Positions 1-11,364 are shown, counted from the first letter of the stretch. The stretch: 64,000 bases of DNA from Paramecium tetraurelia (GCF_000165425.1 NW_001799039.1:62001-126000), one strand, 5' to 3'. A program made the numbers and translations. Notes: generated by a model not told the origin, from the letters alone.

Positions 1-1297
1 ACTCATTTTCACCCCATTTGATTTTAATAGAGTACGAATCATCATCTGCAGGTAGATTGAGTGCAAAGTAGACCATACACTGTAATGACCATTAATATGA
101 TAAATCAGCCCGTATTTTTTCCAGTGTTTTCTAATCGGTTATCTTTTGCTTGTCCTTTTTAGGTTGTTCTGAATCAACCAATTCCATGGCTAATAATATT
201 CTACCAGCATAACAAGTTCCCAAATCAGGATGACTGCATAAATACACTCTCTATTCTGAATTCGCATCTATGTGTGCTCCATATATATGATACCATTTGG
301 GTTATTGTAACTTAAAACCAATTAATATATTAGATTACTTAGCCACTTAAAATGTCTGAGATTTTAAATAATTGACTACCGGCTATTTCATCTTTTCCAC
401 CCATATCATAATCAAACAGTCTCATTATTAAATATTCGCTTTGGCATGGTGTCATCACAGGCAACTGATAAGGAATATTATCAATATGATTACAAATAGA
501 TTCAATTCCCAAATTGGAGCATTAAGATTTTTAATCAAATCAGTTTGAATTTCTTAACCACCAATTTCAAAAACTACATATGGATCAATGGATCCCAACA
601 TCGAATCCATCTTCATTAGATTGGTGGCTCTTCCTAAAGTGATTTTCAATTATTGTCCCTTTGTTTGGATATGAGGTGGTAAAAGTAATTCCCCTTCAGC
701 AAAGAGATTATTTTTAGATTCCTCTATCTTGCCTCTCTCCTTAATTTCATTATCCATCAATAAAGTGGTTTGTTTATCTGACTCATGCACTACGTTGATA
801 CTGATCTTCAAATATCCAGTGATTTTATTGAAGTCCTTCTCTGGATTGATCAATCCCTAACAATAATAAATTGATGTCCTTACCAACCACTTGTGCAACA
901 ATACATGATCATCCATCATATAAATAGTTGAGAAATCGAATTCGTAGATCCCAACTACTGCATTCCTTCCAAACACTTTGTGATCTAATACTGAAATTTT
1001 CACATGCTATGATTGAATTTACCAACCATTGGAAAAGGATCTTTTGAAATAGAAATGTTCATTCCAAACTAGAGTGCTGTTTGATCCAGTTCCCTTCTTT
1101 TGAGAACTGAATTTCTTCTAGTCCATGGTTTCAATTTGAATTAATGGATCTATTGTACTCTCATTGTCATTTGGATTTTAGAGTGCTCTTGTCTATTGCA
1201 ACAGGATGTGCACTAAGTACTCCCCTGGTTTAAATTATAAACTTTCCTGTTGGGGTTCAGGCTCTTCTTATTGCAATTAATTTTTTTTATCTGCCAT
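1..1297 (-). CDS. Ferlin-family C2-domain protein, 5' part (runs off the window)
   Basis: Ferlins are tail-anchored multi-C2 proteins that act in calcium-regulated vesicle fusion. The start is MADKKN. A C2 domain follows (GEYLVHILLQQ, then LVWNEHFYF), then the FerI signature GYLKISINVV, then a second C2 domain (PYVVFEIGG, NAPIWELN). That order, C2 then FerI then C2, is typical of ferlins. Introns at 857-883 (27 nt) and near 460 (29 nt, GT-AG) restore the frame. The gene continues below coordinate 1, so later C2 domains and the membrane anchor are not seen. Its start lies only 19 nt downstream of the lipase stop. The ferlin call is firm; the exact start is slightly less so, because of the tight junction. 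Confidence 0.85.
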
Positions 1298-1316
1298 ACA
1301 AATTATTAATATTAAA

Positions 1317-2287
1317 TCAAATTTCAATATCCTCTGTGAATTCTTCTGTGCATGATCCACTGACATTGAAATAACTGGTGTGATCTGCAGCAGAGTCACC
1401 AATGATTGAATTGGCACAAGTTGGATCCTCATCAATTCCACCTGAACAAATCTACACATCATATGATAAGCTTTAATTACCTTGTATGACTTGTTGTCAT
1501 GAGCATACCAAACTTCTTGGGGAGGGTGCTTGTAAGAGAATGAAGAGGGTGGCTAATGAATAACCATATCCCTGTAATGAGTCACTCTCCAATGTTCTGT
1601 AGCTCCAACAAAACTAGTAAACCAAACAGCAAACTCATGACTTCCAATACGAGGAGATCCATAAGTAAAGAAATAGTCGACGTTGTATCCGAGTTTCTTC
1701 AAATCAACTGCAGCCAAATAAGCCACTGCACCACCCAAGGAATGGCCAGTCACCAACAATTTCGAAGTGGGATACTTCTCTTTCAAATGTTTTGCAGCAG
1801 CCAACACCTCGGCTGATACGTCATCGTAAGTTTCCCAAAATCCTAAATGAACTTTGCAATTCTTGCAATCTCCAAAATCATGCTTAAAGAACTTGATGTT
1901 ATTGTACCAATTGATAAAGTCCTAAGTACCTAAAATAATGTTATTCACTTCTCATACTTCTGTACACCACAACCACCAAATTTTCCTTCTTGTTATATCC
2001 GACATATGCCTATGCATGGTGATCAGACTTATAGAATGCCTTCACCTCTACCATATCTGGATGGTGATCGCAAAATGAACCACAATTCCAATTTGATATA
2101 CTCTACAACAGTTTATCTATTGTTTTACCTTCAAACTGCATTTTGCCACCTGGGTGTAGTAGAAAAAGCTTTCTGATTGAGTGTGCTAATAAGTCTATTG
2201 CAAACCCATCAGTCTCTCCATCCTTTCCTCAACATTTCCGTGCACAACTGTCAATAATACACAAAGAGCTATTATTGAATACGTCAT
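1317..2287 (-). CDS. Secreted class 3 lipase
   Basis: A triacylglycerol lipase of the alpha/beta-hydrolase class 3 family, 295 aa after removing three introns (26, 28 and 29 nt); 971 minus 83 nt is divisible by three. The N-terminus MTYSIIALCVLLTVVHG is a signal peptide, so the enzyme is secreted or sent to phagosomes. The block DFINWYNNIKFFK and the nucleophile elbow GHSLGGAV (catalytic Ser) are visible, followed by YGSPRIG and HYRDMVIH, which fit the region of the Asp and His of the triad. Cysteines in the N- and C-terminal parts suggest disulphides. The length is normal for the family. The start is the only ATG that gives a signal peptide. Confidence 0.92.
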
Positions 2288-3439
2288 TGATTTAATGATA
2301 ATATTAATTGAAATTAACCTGTTTAATGACTTAAAAAATCAATTATAATCATAAAGATCTCACTTTAAGTAAGAGCTAAAGTTTATTACAATTAATCAGT
2401 CCATGGAGGCAATAATGAAAACAATAGACACAATAACTCAACTTGGTAATCAAAATTACGATCTCAGATTTGAGAATCAATTTAGACTCATTTGTTTTGA
2501 GTTGATTAGATATTAGACTATTGCATCTAGCAAGTAAAGGAAAGGCTGTTAGTAATGAACAAGGATCTTATTGAAAAAGCATTTAATAATTCAAATCAAA
2601 TTATGTGATATCCAAATAGAGTATTTTCACATAGAACAAGAATGTAGTTTAAGATGTAAATCAACATTAGCCTAAATTCTTCTATTAAGAATACAAAACT
2701 TTTTCTACATTTCCTTCAATCTATTTTAATTATTTAGGATGATAACATTCTTTCGTTCTTTTTCATTCAAAACTTATCTTCAACTTGCTTGCGAATAAAA
2801 CAATTGAAGTTTGATTTTGAAAACAAAGATTTCTTAATAAATTTGATGAATATATTAAATCTATCAAAGTATCATAATAAAGTAAACTATATTTTGAAGA
2901 TATTATCTTTACATTAAAACTATATAACTTAGGTATATAAACATCAATAGCTGACCAAAGAAATAGCCTTCATAATAATTCAATATAAGAGTTTATAAAA
3001 TTTTGTCTAATTCCAACATTTATATGTATTAAATAATTGCAAATAATATTTAACTTTTATATTCAATTTGGCAACTATATATATCTTTATCAATTCTTTG
3101 CTATAAAAACTTAGAAATTCATAAAACTCTCTCTCTATAGCAAGATACTAATTCTATAAGAATCTGATATTAGGAGCTTGGCTTAGGTGTGGATCCAATG
3201 ATTACATCTTAAAAACGCATATAGTTTAATTTATTATATATTCGAAAACCAAACTTTCAAGAGCTTGAATCAATTTTGCAAATTTTACAGCAAAGCCGAG
3301 GGTATAAAATGAATGAATAGATATACAACTTGTTTTAATTATATTAAGTAATTTGATAGATGCCACGAGAGCAACTTTTATATTATTATCAAAGGGATTT
3401 AAATTCAGGAGAGATTGTCAAATATAATAAGAAATAATA
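2288..3439. other. No confident gene; degenerate ORFs
   Basis: About 1.15 kb without a convincing gene. On the plus strand an ATG at 2404 opens about 45 sensible codons (MEAIMKTIDTITQLG...) that can be extended only with an awkward splice and then change frame. On the minus strand a frame around 3010-3310 reads protein-like sequence (DPHLSQAPNIRFLQNQYLAIE). Neither can be closed into a full gene. Relics of a decayed gene are possible; chance open frames are also common when TGA is the only stop. Confidence 0.4.
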
Positions 3440-3805
3440 TCAAAACAAGGTGCAACAGTTTGATTCGTTGCTAATTAGTGGCTATATTTTTTAATTTTTA
3501 TTCTTCTGTTCCTCGCTCATCTTCTATATATTTTAGTTAACATTGGATAGGCGAATTTCACAATCAGAATCTGATGAATCACTATCTATTTGTATCTTGT
3601 TCATAGTTTAATTCACTGCAATTGGTTCTTATGTAAGTGACTAAAAAGTAATTTTGTGATTTCCTCCCTTTACGATTTTATTTCCCTTTGAATCTATACG
3701 AGTTATTGCTTCTTATTCATCTTTTTTGAAATTTTTCAGAATAGATTTAACATTATGAGAAGTTCTACTAGAGTCAGCAATCTAATGTAATTCTGTTTAT
3801 GACAT
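3440..3805 (-). CDS. Small protein with SILK and RVxF motifs and a C-terminal CaaX box
   Basis: Intron-less, 121 aa, stop TGA at 3440. Seen in sequence: VKSILKNFKK near residues 20-29, holding a SILK motif; HKITF near residue 53, which fits the RVxF docking consensus; an acidic Ser cluster (DSDSSDSD); and the C-terminus NESNCCTLF. SILK upstream of RVxF is the arrangement known from protein phosphatase 1 regulators such as inhibitor-2. The last four residues CTLF form a CaaX box, with Phe at X usually giving geranylgeranylation, and the preceding Cys could be palmitoylated. Inference: a membrane-bound PP1 regulator. No enzyme domain is present. It lies tail-on to the AGC kinase gene, on the same strand. 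Confidence 0.75.
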
Positions 3806-4509
3806 TTTAATTAAATTATGCTAATAAACATCTTTTACAGATGAACTTAACTTATCTTTTATCAAAGTTTCAGTTTTCAAGATTTGAAATACAAATCTAA
3901 TGTGTGAGGCTATTAAATGGCCAACACAAATAAGGTATTTCAATGTAAACACAAAAAATTTAGAAGATTGAATTTTAATAAAAAAGAATACAACTTAATA
4001 CTATATTTATGATTAATTCAAGAAAGGTCTTAGCTTTTTAACGAATATTGTATAAAATATAATAAAGGAGAAGGCTTTCAAATTGAAAGAATAGAATTAC
4101 AAAGTTGTAGGAACTTTAAAAACCAAATTTAAAATGTAACTACAATAAGAATAGTATTTTATTAAAGATATTATTTCAATCTAGAATGATATTTATTATT
4201 AATCAATTAGATTATAGAATGAACTACCGTGTAATAATCTATTTTTAATTTAAATTAATAAACTACAAAAATTCGAATTTTGTGAAGGATTATAAGAGAA
4301 CTCATAATAAATTTTTAATAGTGACTCAAAATTCTTATTCATTTACTTTTAGATAAATTTTGTAATTTAACTAGGAAAATAAAGAAAAATATATAAAAAC
4401 ATTAATGAAATTCACAAACTATTAGAATTTATTCTATGGAATAATTTACAAACTAATGTGCACTGTTTCCTTAACTTATTTATAAAGATCATTATATTTG
4501 ATATTATAT
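3806..4509. other. Intergenic, about 700 bp
   Basis: Very AT-rich, with no open frame that looks coding on either strand. It holds the promoter of the SILK/RVxF gene and the 3' end region of the AGC kinase. Confidence 0.5.
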
Positions 4510-5731
4510 TCATAACTATATTTACTGTTTTACTAAAAAAGGAAAATCCTAAAATAATTCTTAAGCCTAAGGAATATTAGGTATTTCAGATTATTTCATC
4601 TAACTCTCCAAGACATAATCGAAATTTCTTGTATCCTTTTCAGTTGTCAATAATGGTTCAAAGGGGGGCTTCAGTTTCTTTTAATATATTAAATCAAAAT
4701 CTATATCCTAAAAAAATTCATGCTATTTAATCTATTTAAAACTTAATCGTTCTTCTGGATGGTATTGCAATAATCCTTTAATAAGTGATTAGGCTGATGA
4801 GCTTGCTGTTGGTGGAAATTTAAACTCACCTGTTTGAATCTTAATATATAAATTTTTCTTATTTTCATCTTGGAATGGAGGATGACCGAAAAGCATTTCA
4901 AAAATAATGCAACCTAGAGTCCAAAAGTCAACTGATGCATTATGTCCCTTCTCTTATTCTTAAATTAAATTTTACCCTCAATCATCTCAGGAGCCAAATA
5001 TTCTGCAGTACCACAAAATGAATAATTCAATTCACTATTATCTTTTGCAAGTCCCATATCTGCCAATTTTATGTAACCATCTCTACACAGTAGAACATTT
5101 TCAGGTTTTAGATCTCTATATGCAACTCTAACTGTTTCATGTAAAAATTCAAGGGCCAAAACTAATTAAGATGCATAAAATGCAGTCGTTTTTTAATCAA
5201 ACTTTTTTCTTTTGTTCAAATGATAAAATAATTCTCCTCCCTATACGAATTCCATAACCATATTGATAAATAAAGGCTCTTAAAAAACAAAATACATTTT
5301 TATTATAAAAGGATGATCATATTTCTACAATATGAATCTTTCATCTTAATTATCATTGAATATAATTACAAAGCAAATTCTCTAATTGTTATTTCTTTAA
5401 AATCAACTTTTTCTTTATCTGTTTCATAGCATATAACTTATCCTTAATTTTGACTAAATATACTTTTCCAAATGAGCCCCTTCCTAATAACTAACTCTCA
5501 CTTAATAAATACCTTAATGGGCCAAACATCATTTTGTGTTATATTGAATGTATTTTAAACCTCGAAATCTCCCAATTTCTTTTTAACATCATCTAATTGT
5601 TATTTCAATTTTTGAATTAATTCTTCTGTTATTTCAATCGGCTCCTCCTAACTCTAAATTGACAGAGCAACACTTGATTTCTCTTGATTCTTTTCCCCCT
5701 TTTTGCAACATTATTCCAAAATTTATCCCAT
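4510..5731 (-). CDS. AGC-family Ser/Thr protein kinase, probably lipid-anchored
   Basis: 383 aa after three introns (22, 25 and 23 nt). The kinase domain starts near residue 83: glycine loop GRGSFGKV, catalytic Lys in YAMKQI, catalytic loop YRDLKPENVLL, activation segment SFCGTAEYLAPEM and the helix with DFWTLGC. The C-terminal tail ends in a hydrophobic motif FQDFPFL, the AGC hallmark. The magnesium-binding motif is DMG instead of DFG (LADMGLAK); Asp and Gly are kept, so activity is likely. The N-terminus MGQILEQCC has Gly2 followed by a Cys pair, the pattern for N-myristoylation plus palmitoylation, so membrane attachment is inferred. A charged helical segment precedes the kinase domain. 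Confidence 0.92.
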
Positions 5732-6226
5732 GTGCCTTATTGTAATTAATTTTATATTATATTTATAATAATTTCTGTGTATCCCATTAAATTACTAAAA
5801 AATTACAAAATGATATAATAAGTCATTTATATTGTGCTATCTTGCGATCCGGATAAAATTGTTATTCAATAATTAAATTATAAACAACAATCTTAAGTCT
5901 CGAAACAATATCCAATTCTTGATTTTTCTATTTATTATGAAAAATTGCCAGATTATTTTTAGTACAATTTAAAAATAAGGTACTTATTAAGAAACGATTT
6001 GTAAGTAATTTAGTTATCGATTTAGATAAATTTTGACAAAATTAATTGCATAAAATTATTCTTAGAATATTATCATTGAGAAGGGGTGCCAATATTGTAA
6101 ATATATTACAATTTGATTAGAATCTAATCAACTTTAAAATTCCTAAATTGAAATTGTTTTTTGTATTAGGGAGGATATTATAAATTAATTTTATTGATTA
6201 ATAATTATTATTAAAAAATAAGAGAT
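5732..6226. other. Intergenic divergent promoter region, about 500 bp
   Basis: AT-rich spacer between the divergently transcribed AGC kinase and the unknown gene at 6227. No coding signal was found. Confidence 0.5.
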
Positions 6227-7178
6227 ATGAATGAGAACTAGCACAAATATATATAGATATATAGAACTAATGAATCTAAGAATGATAATTCAATTATTAA
6301 TTAATCAAGAAAATCTATTGTAAAAAAATAACTCCCTCTTCTAACTGATGCTCAAAATACTTAACCTTCTTCAAATTTTCAAATAGCTACTTAAAGAAGT
6401 GAAATGTAAAGATCTGGAAAGATATTTGTGCAAAAGAAAAATAAATTAGAGAGCAATAGAATTTAAAGAGAAAGAGAATGTTAGAGCATTTATTAAACAA
6501 TTATAAATCAAAAAGTTACCTAAAAATACACTCTAATTGAACTGTTTAAAAATTTTCTTGAAAATTTTACTCAAATAATCAATATCAAAAATGAGAAGTA
6601 TGCTCTCAATATAATTTTGAAGCTTATATAAAGCATACCAAAAATGTAGGATGTTTTAGATATTCACAAAAGCAAATTTTTAGGAATCACAGCTGATTAA
6701 ATGATAAAATAATTGATTCATCATTGGTTAGATCAATCAATATTTTAAGATTATAGAAAATTTAAGTTGGATCCAATTTATATTACTTCAGTTGATGAAA
6801 TTAATAAAAAGTTTGAAGAAACCTTATTAAATCTCTACGATGAATAAATTAATTAATTCTCAAATAGAATGATCAACCAAATATTCTCATTAAAGTAAAA
6901 ACAATTAAATTTATTATAGGGAAAAATAATTTTATATTGAAGGATAAGTGAAACTATCAAATAGAGGAAACTAGTAATTGTATTAGAAAACATTGTAGTT
7001 AATTGATCGCAAACCTAATTACAGAGCGTTAACCTCTGATGTGGTTGAACGTTTACAGATTTAAGAAGAAAAACTGGGAAAATTTGATTTAATACAGAAT
7101 AAAGAAAGAAGAAAGCAAATGAGTTTAAACCTATTTGTATAAAAAATAAGAGCAAACTCTAAATATATTGATTAGTGA
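6227..7178 (+). CDS. Hypothetical helical protein
   Basis: 308 aa with one 25-nt intron (gtaaaa...ttatag) that joins LFSLK-type sequence to EKQFYIEGQVK; 952 minus 25 nt is divisible by three. The first 80 residues are polar and look disordered. The middle (about residues 95-230) is helical, with aromatic and Ile/Leu spacing (ADQMIKQLIHHWLDQSIFQDY), and the C-terminus is a charged helix (RLQIQEEKLGKFDLIQNKERR). No catalytic motif, membrane segment or known domain was recognised. The first in-frame ATG was chosen as start. Confidence 0.75.
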
Positions 7179-8369
7179 TAATAGAATTCTTAAATAATGA
7201 ATATATTAAATTGATATTTTGCATTAGATTTTTTTGAGTTTGACAAGCTTAAATTAAGAAAAGAAACAAAATTGAGCTTAATAAAAAAATACGATTTATA
7301 ATTTTAAACATATCGCAATAATTATTATTTCATTCATATTTTCTGAATATTATCATGCTCTCCCAAGTCAAATAGATATATTTATTGTTTATATTCTTTA
7401 ATTAGCTTGAAAAACCATAAATCTTATGGACTGAAGTATTTAAATTTTAATGAATTTAGTGTTATCATTACATTCTGATAATGCCATTTATGGTAATAAT
7501 TGAAGTCTATTATTCTTCGGAATTATTTTAAAGATTTAATTTCTTAGTCAATCAATAAAAGCATTATTTATCAAGAGCTGTAGTTTTATGTTTTAAATTT
7601 TATAAAAATAGTTTCTTTAGAAATTGAGTGACAATAGAAAATTAGCTTTTATTGATGCACTTAAATTTAATGCTTTCATTGAGTATGAATTTTACACTTT
7701 AATATATTAACTTTTTTTACCTTCTAAGCATTTTGAGGTTCAGAATCTTATGAATTAATCTTTTTAAAGATTTTCAATAATTTCGCTTAGAATTTTAATT
7801 TATAATATATTTCATAATTATCTTCCGCTAAATTGATTAAATGAATTTCAGTAAGATTTCTTAACAAAATTCTTTAGACATTTGAAAGTTCAATTGAATT
7901 AATTAGCTTAAATTAAATGGAAAATTAAGTTAAATAAATTACTTATTAAAAGAACACAATTAATGAAATTTGATAAATAAATTAAAGAATTTACAACTTG
8001 GCTCTCTACACAGGATAGATTAATCATCTAAATAAACAATTCTGTGAGGATAGCTTTCAAATCAACATATTATTTTTAAGATATACAAAAAGATCAAAAT
8101 TGTACAAATTGCTTTAGAATTTGACATAAATATAAAATCAATATCAAAATATTTTCCAGAATGGCTTTTTAAATAAATGATCATCAATGCCTATTAGATG
8201 TCTAAAATCAGATATTTATTAAGAATTTTCATTAAAGATTAATGGTTAATTTTTTTGGAGATAAAATTGGTCTTTTTGGCAATTTTGTATCTCTGAATTA
8301 GAACAGTTTATAAATTTTAATATGAATAAATTTAATATAGGATAAACTTATTTTAAATATTCTTTATAT
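7179..8369. other. Gene-poor AT-rich stretch, about 1.2 kb
   Basis: Read in six frames with TGA as the only stop, this stretch shows only short, low-complexity open frames. Nothing could be assigned. Confidence 0.45.
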
Positions 8370-9522
8370 TTATCAGAAAACGATGGCGGCTAAGACTAAA
8401 CTGGCTGCTAGTATAGCTCCATTCTTGGTGGTTGAGGGTGTTGTGGTTGTGGTTGTAGTGGCAGCTGCTGGTGGTGGTGTTGTGGTGGTGGTGGTTGTTG
8501 CTGCTGGTTTAGTTGTGGTTGTGGTGGCAGCTGCTTCGGCATAATGTAAACGGAAGTTCACTAAAATAACATCATTTTATACATCTCTCTGATTCTTCTT
8601 CTTCTTCAGATTCTTCTTCTGATGATGATTAAGCCTCTGATTCTTCAGATTCTTCCTCTGATGAGGATTAAGCTTCAGATTCTTCTTCTGATTCTTCTGA
8701 TTCTTCTTCGGATGAAGATTAAGCTTCAGATTCCTCTTCTGATTCTTCTGATTCTTCTTCTGATGAGGATTAAGCTTCAGACTCTTCTTCTGATTCTTCA
8801 GATTCTTCTTCTGATGATGATTAAGCATCTGATTCCTCTTCCTCTTCTGATTCTTCTTCAGATGATGATTAAGCATCTGATTCTTCTTCTGATTCTTCAG
8901 ATTCTTCTTCTGATGATGATTAAGCATCTGATTCCTCTTCCTCTTCTGATTCTTCTTCAGATGATGATTAGGCATCAGATTCTTCTTCCTCTTCCTCTGA
9001 TTCTTCTTCTGATGATGATTAAGCATCAGATTCCTCTTCCTCTTCTGATTCTTCTTCTGATGATGATTAGGCATCTGATTCCTCCTCTTCTTCTGATTCT
9101 TCCTCTGATGATGATTAGGCATCGGATTCTTCTTCCTCTTCAGACTCTTCTTCTGATGATGATTAAGCATCTGATTCTTCTTCCTCTTCTTCTTCTTCCT
9201 CGGATGATGATTAAGCTTCTGACTCTTCTTCTTCTGATTCCTCCTCCTCTGATGATGATTAAGCTAAAAGGTCTGAACTTTCTTCTGAGCTTTCTTCTGA
9301 TTCTTCCTCTGATGATGATTGAGCCTCTAATTGACTTGTTTTGAGCTTAAGCTTGTTACTTGTAGCAGCTAAAAGGATATTAATTCAGTTGAGTCAGGAG
9401 ATATGAATTTGTGTATAAATAAATAATATATGGGGGTTAGTGAGGATATAAATGTGTAGTTTACCTTGAGCGCTAAAAGCGAGCATGGAGATGAGCAATA
9501 GAGCAAGAAGTGTTTTGGACAT
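8370..9522 (-). CDS. Secreted acidic Ser/Glu-repeat protein with predicted GPI anchor
   Basis: 344 aa after introns of 96 nt (9369-9464) and 22 nt; 1153 minus 118 nt is divisible by three. Order of parts: signal peptide MSKTLLALLLISMLAFSA; about 15 tandem units of the type SDAQSSSEEESEEEE, in which TAA/TAG supply the Gln; a Thr/Ala/Pro-rich stalk (AAATTTTTKPAATTTT) suited to O-glycosylation; and the C-terminal tail NGAILAASLVLAAIVF, small residues followed by a hydrophobic run with nothing after it, as in GPI-attachment signals. Inference: a highly acidic GPI-anchored surface coat protein. The Ser/Glu runs are also good casein-kinase-2-type sites, so a calcium-binding secretory matrix role cannot be excluded. 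Confidence 0.8.
8580..9330 (-). repeat. Tandem coding repeat, about 15 units of 42-54 bp
   Basis: On the plus strand the unit is marked by a gatgatgattaagc-type core repeated about every 50 bp. It is in frame with the acidic protein on the minus strand, and unit length varies by whole codons, mainly in the number of Glu/Ser codons. Variation is mostly synonymous or conservative, so the repeat is maintained as protein. Confidence 0.9.
9369..9464 (-). other. Unusually long intron (96 nt)
   Basis: Splits the signal-peptide exon from the repeat exon. It starts GTAAAC and ends TTTTAG, and contains no other AG dinucleotide, so no shorter splice is possible. In-frame reading through it meets a TGA. 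All other introns in the window are 18-31 nt. Confidence 0.75.
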
Positions 9523-10369
9523 CTTCGTTAACTTTTATTATTATTTAAATAAAAATTCAAATCCAAATTTGCTTTAAACTCTAATAATGCGTAATTATGT
9601 TTTCTCAAATCTTTTTTGATACTCTAGTAAAATTAAAATAAAATATATATTTAAAGTTTATTCTCTTAGTATATTAAGATTAAGCAATATTTTATCGAAA
9701 AAACTTGCATATAATGCAATTTTTAATTATCGCCGTTAGATATATAAATTTCCTCATTTTATTTTATTTTGTTTTATGAGGAAAATACATAATTTTACTT
9801 CAGCAAAATAGAGACCAATTTTAATTTAAATATTAAAAAAATTTACAAATTCAAAGCTCCTACCTCGAAGCACCCAAAACTCCCATTAAGCAGGGAAAAG
9901 TGTTGCTTTCCTTTCAGTCAATTATTTTTTATATTTCTTCACATTGGTTATATTTAATATACTTTTCTGTACTTAATTCAAAAATAATCATTTCTTCAAT
10001 AATTGATTGTTAACAAAAAATTTGAAATATCAAATATATGAAAATTTAATTTAAATAAAGGAAATCTTTTAAATCACTGTGAAAATTTCCATAAAACGAT
10101 ACTAGAGCCATTAATCAATTATAATAATTTTTGAATTTATTAATAAAATAGGTAATTTGAGAGGAGTTATTTAAATTTTCTTAAAAAAATTATTGTATTT
10201 TAAATTTATATAATTTTGAAACCTAAAATTAAATGCCCAAATTATAACGTGATCATTTCCATTTTACTCTTTTAATAATATATCTATTCCAAAATCAGCT
10301 GAAAGCTCATTTATTTATGTATTTTAGTTAGAACTTAACAGTAAACTTATTTCTTAAATAGTATTTTAA
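9523..10369. other. Intergenic, about 850 bp
   Basis: AT-rich divergent spacer between the acidic surface protein and the Myb locus. No gene was recognised. Confidence 0.5.
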
Positions 10370-11364
10370 ATGCTTAATTTAAAAACAAAATAGCATCCAC
10401 TTTCAACTTAAAAAAGGCAATATTGGACTACAAAAGAAGACAAATTATTATAAAAGGCTTTAAATTTGCATAATTCAAAATGGAAAACAATCGCTGAGTA
10501 TTATTTTCAAAGAAATGGAAGTTAATTTTCATAAAGACGGAAAAGAATTAAACCTCAAGTTTTAAATATGGATTCTTAATTTAACTTTGAAAGAAAATTC
10601 TGGACTCCAGAAGGGGTTAAATTTCGAGAAAGTCTTATATAAAAGTATATGTTTGAATGGAAACAATCACAAGTTACTTGGATGGTAGAACATCGAAATA
10701 AGTTCAAGAACGTTATAACAATCATTTAGACCCTCTAATTAATAAGAAATCATGGAGTTAAGAGGAAGATCTATAATTATGGTCATTATATTAATAATTT
10801 GGACCAAAATAGTCAAATATTTCTTAAACTCTATAAGGTAGACCGGTATTATATATTATTTAATTGCTTAGGAGAATTCAAAAAAGAATAGATATTATTG
10901 GCACATTAGAAATTCTATGCGAGGAAGAAAACCCATATTATGTTATTCCTTAATTGAAAAGAAGTATTGAAAAAGTTGATTGATAAGTTTATAGTTAGAA
11001 TTATCTATCTTACAGTCCAAGAGCAAAAATTGAAAAAATATTATCAATTATAAAATAAATTGCTTTTTTAAGTCCGAATCCATTAGATATTAGTTTTTAG
11101 AGTGATATAGTATAAAATTCAAAGGGAATTACAAAATAGAGGTTTAGAGGATATTTAAGATTTTTAGGAATGGTTGATGGATAATTAATTTTGTAAGGAA
11201 TTTCTTAAAGTGTTACATTAGTATATGGGGAAGAAGATTCAATTATGTAAATAGAAAATTGGGTTCATATATAAGGTTTGAATTCAATTTATTGCAGAAT
11301 TAGCAACAGTTAGAACTGCAATCAGATAGGAGGTATATTGAGGTTTAGAGTTTTAGATGATTGA
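10370..11364 (+). pseudogene. Broken R1R2R3-type Myb gene
   Basis: Starts MLNLKTKQHPL. The first Myb repeat is intact (YWTTKEDKLLQKAL, SKWKTIAEYYF). A second begins FWTPEGVKF with its second Trp at 10658-10660. Right after this the frame slips: the remainder (ITSYLDGRTSKQVQERYNN) is in another frame, as expected from loss of one nucleotide near 10661-10670. The third repeat (WSQEEDLQLWSLYQQFGPK) has TAG (Gln) at 10810 where Myb needs the second Trp, and its recognition helix is degraded. An in-frame TGA stands at 10981, after which the same frame stays open to 11364. A 29-nt GT-AG segment at the slip would restore frame but delete the conserved core. Best read as a decaying Myb paralogue; a sequencing error could explain the slip but not the other changes. 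Confidence 0.75.

Noticed and set aside
8580..9330. CRISPR-like array
   Set aside because: The periodic element is in-frame coding with variable unit length, has no unique spacers, and the genome is eukaryotic.
8580..9344. Long ORFs rich in NHHQKKN on the minus strand and in LLILPLMMIK on the plus strand over the repeat
   Set aside because: They are frame-shadow translations of the SSSEEE repeat; only the third frame joins to a signal peptide and a GPI-type tail.
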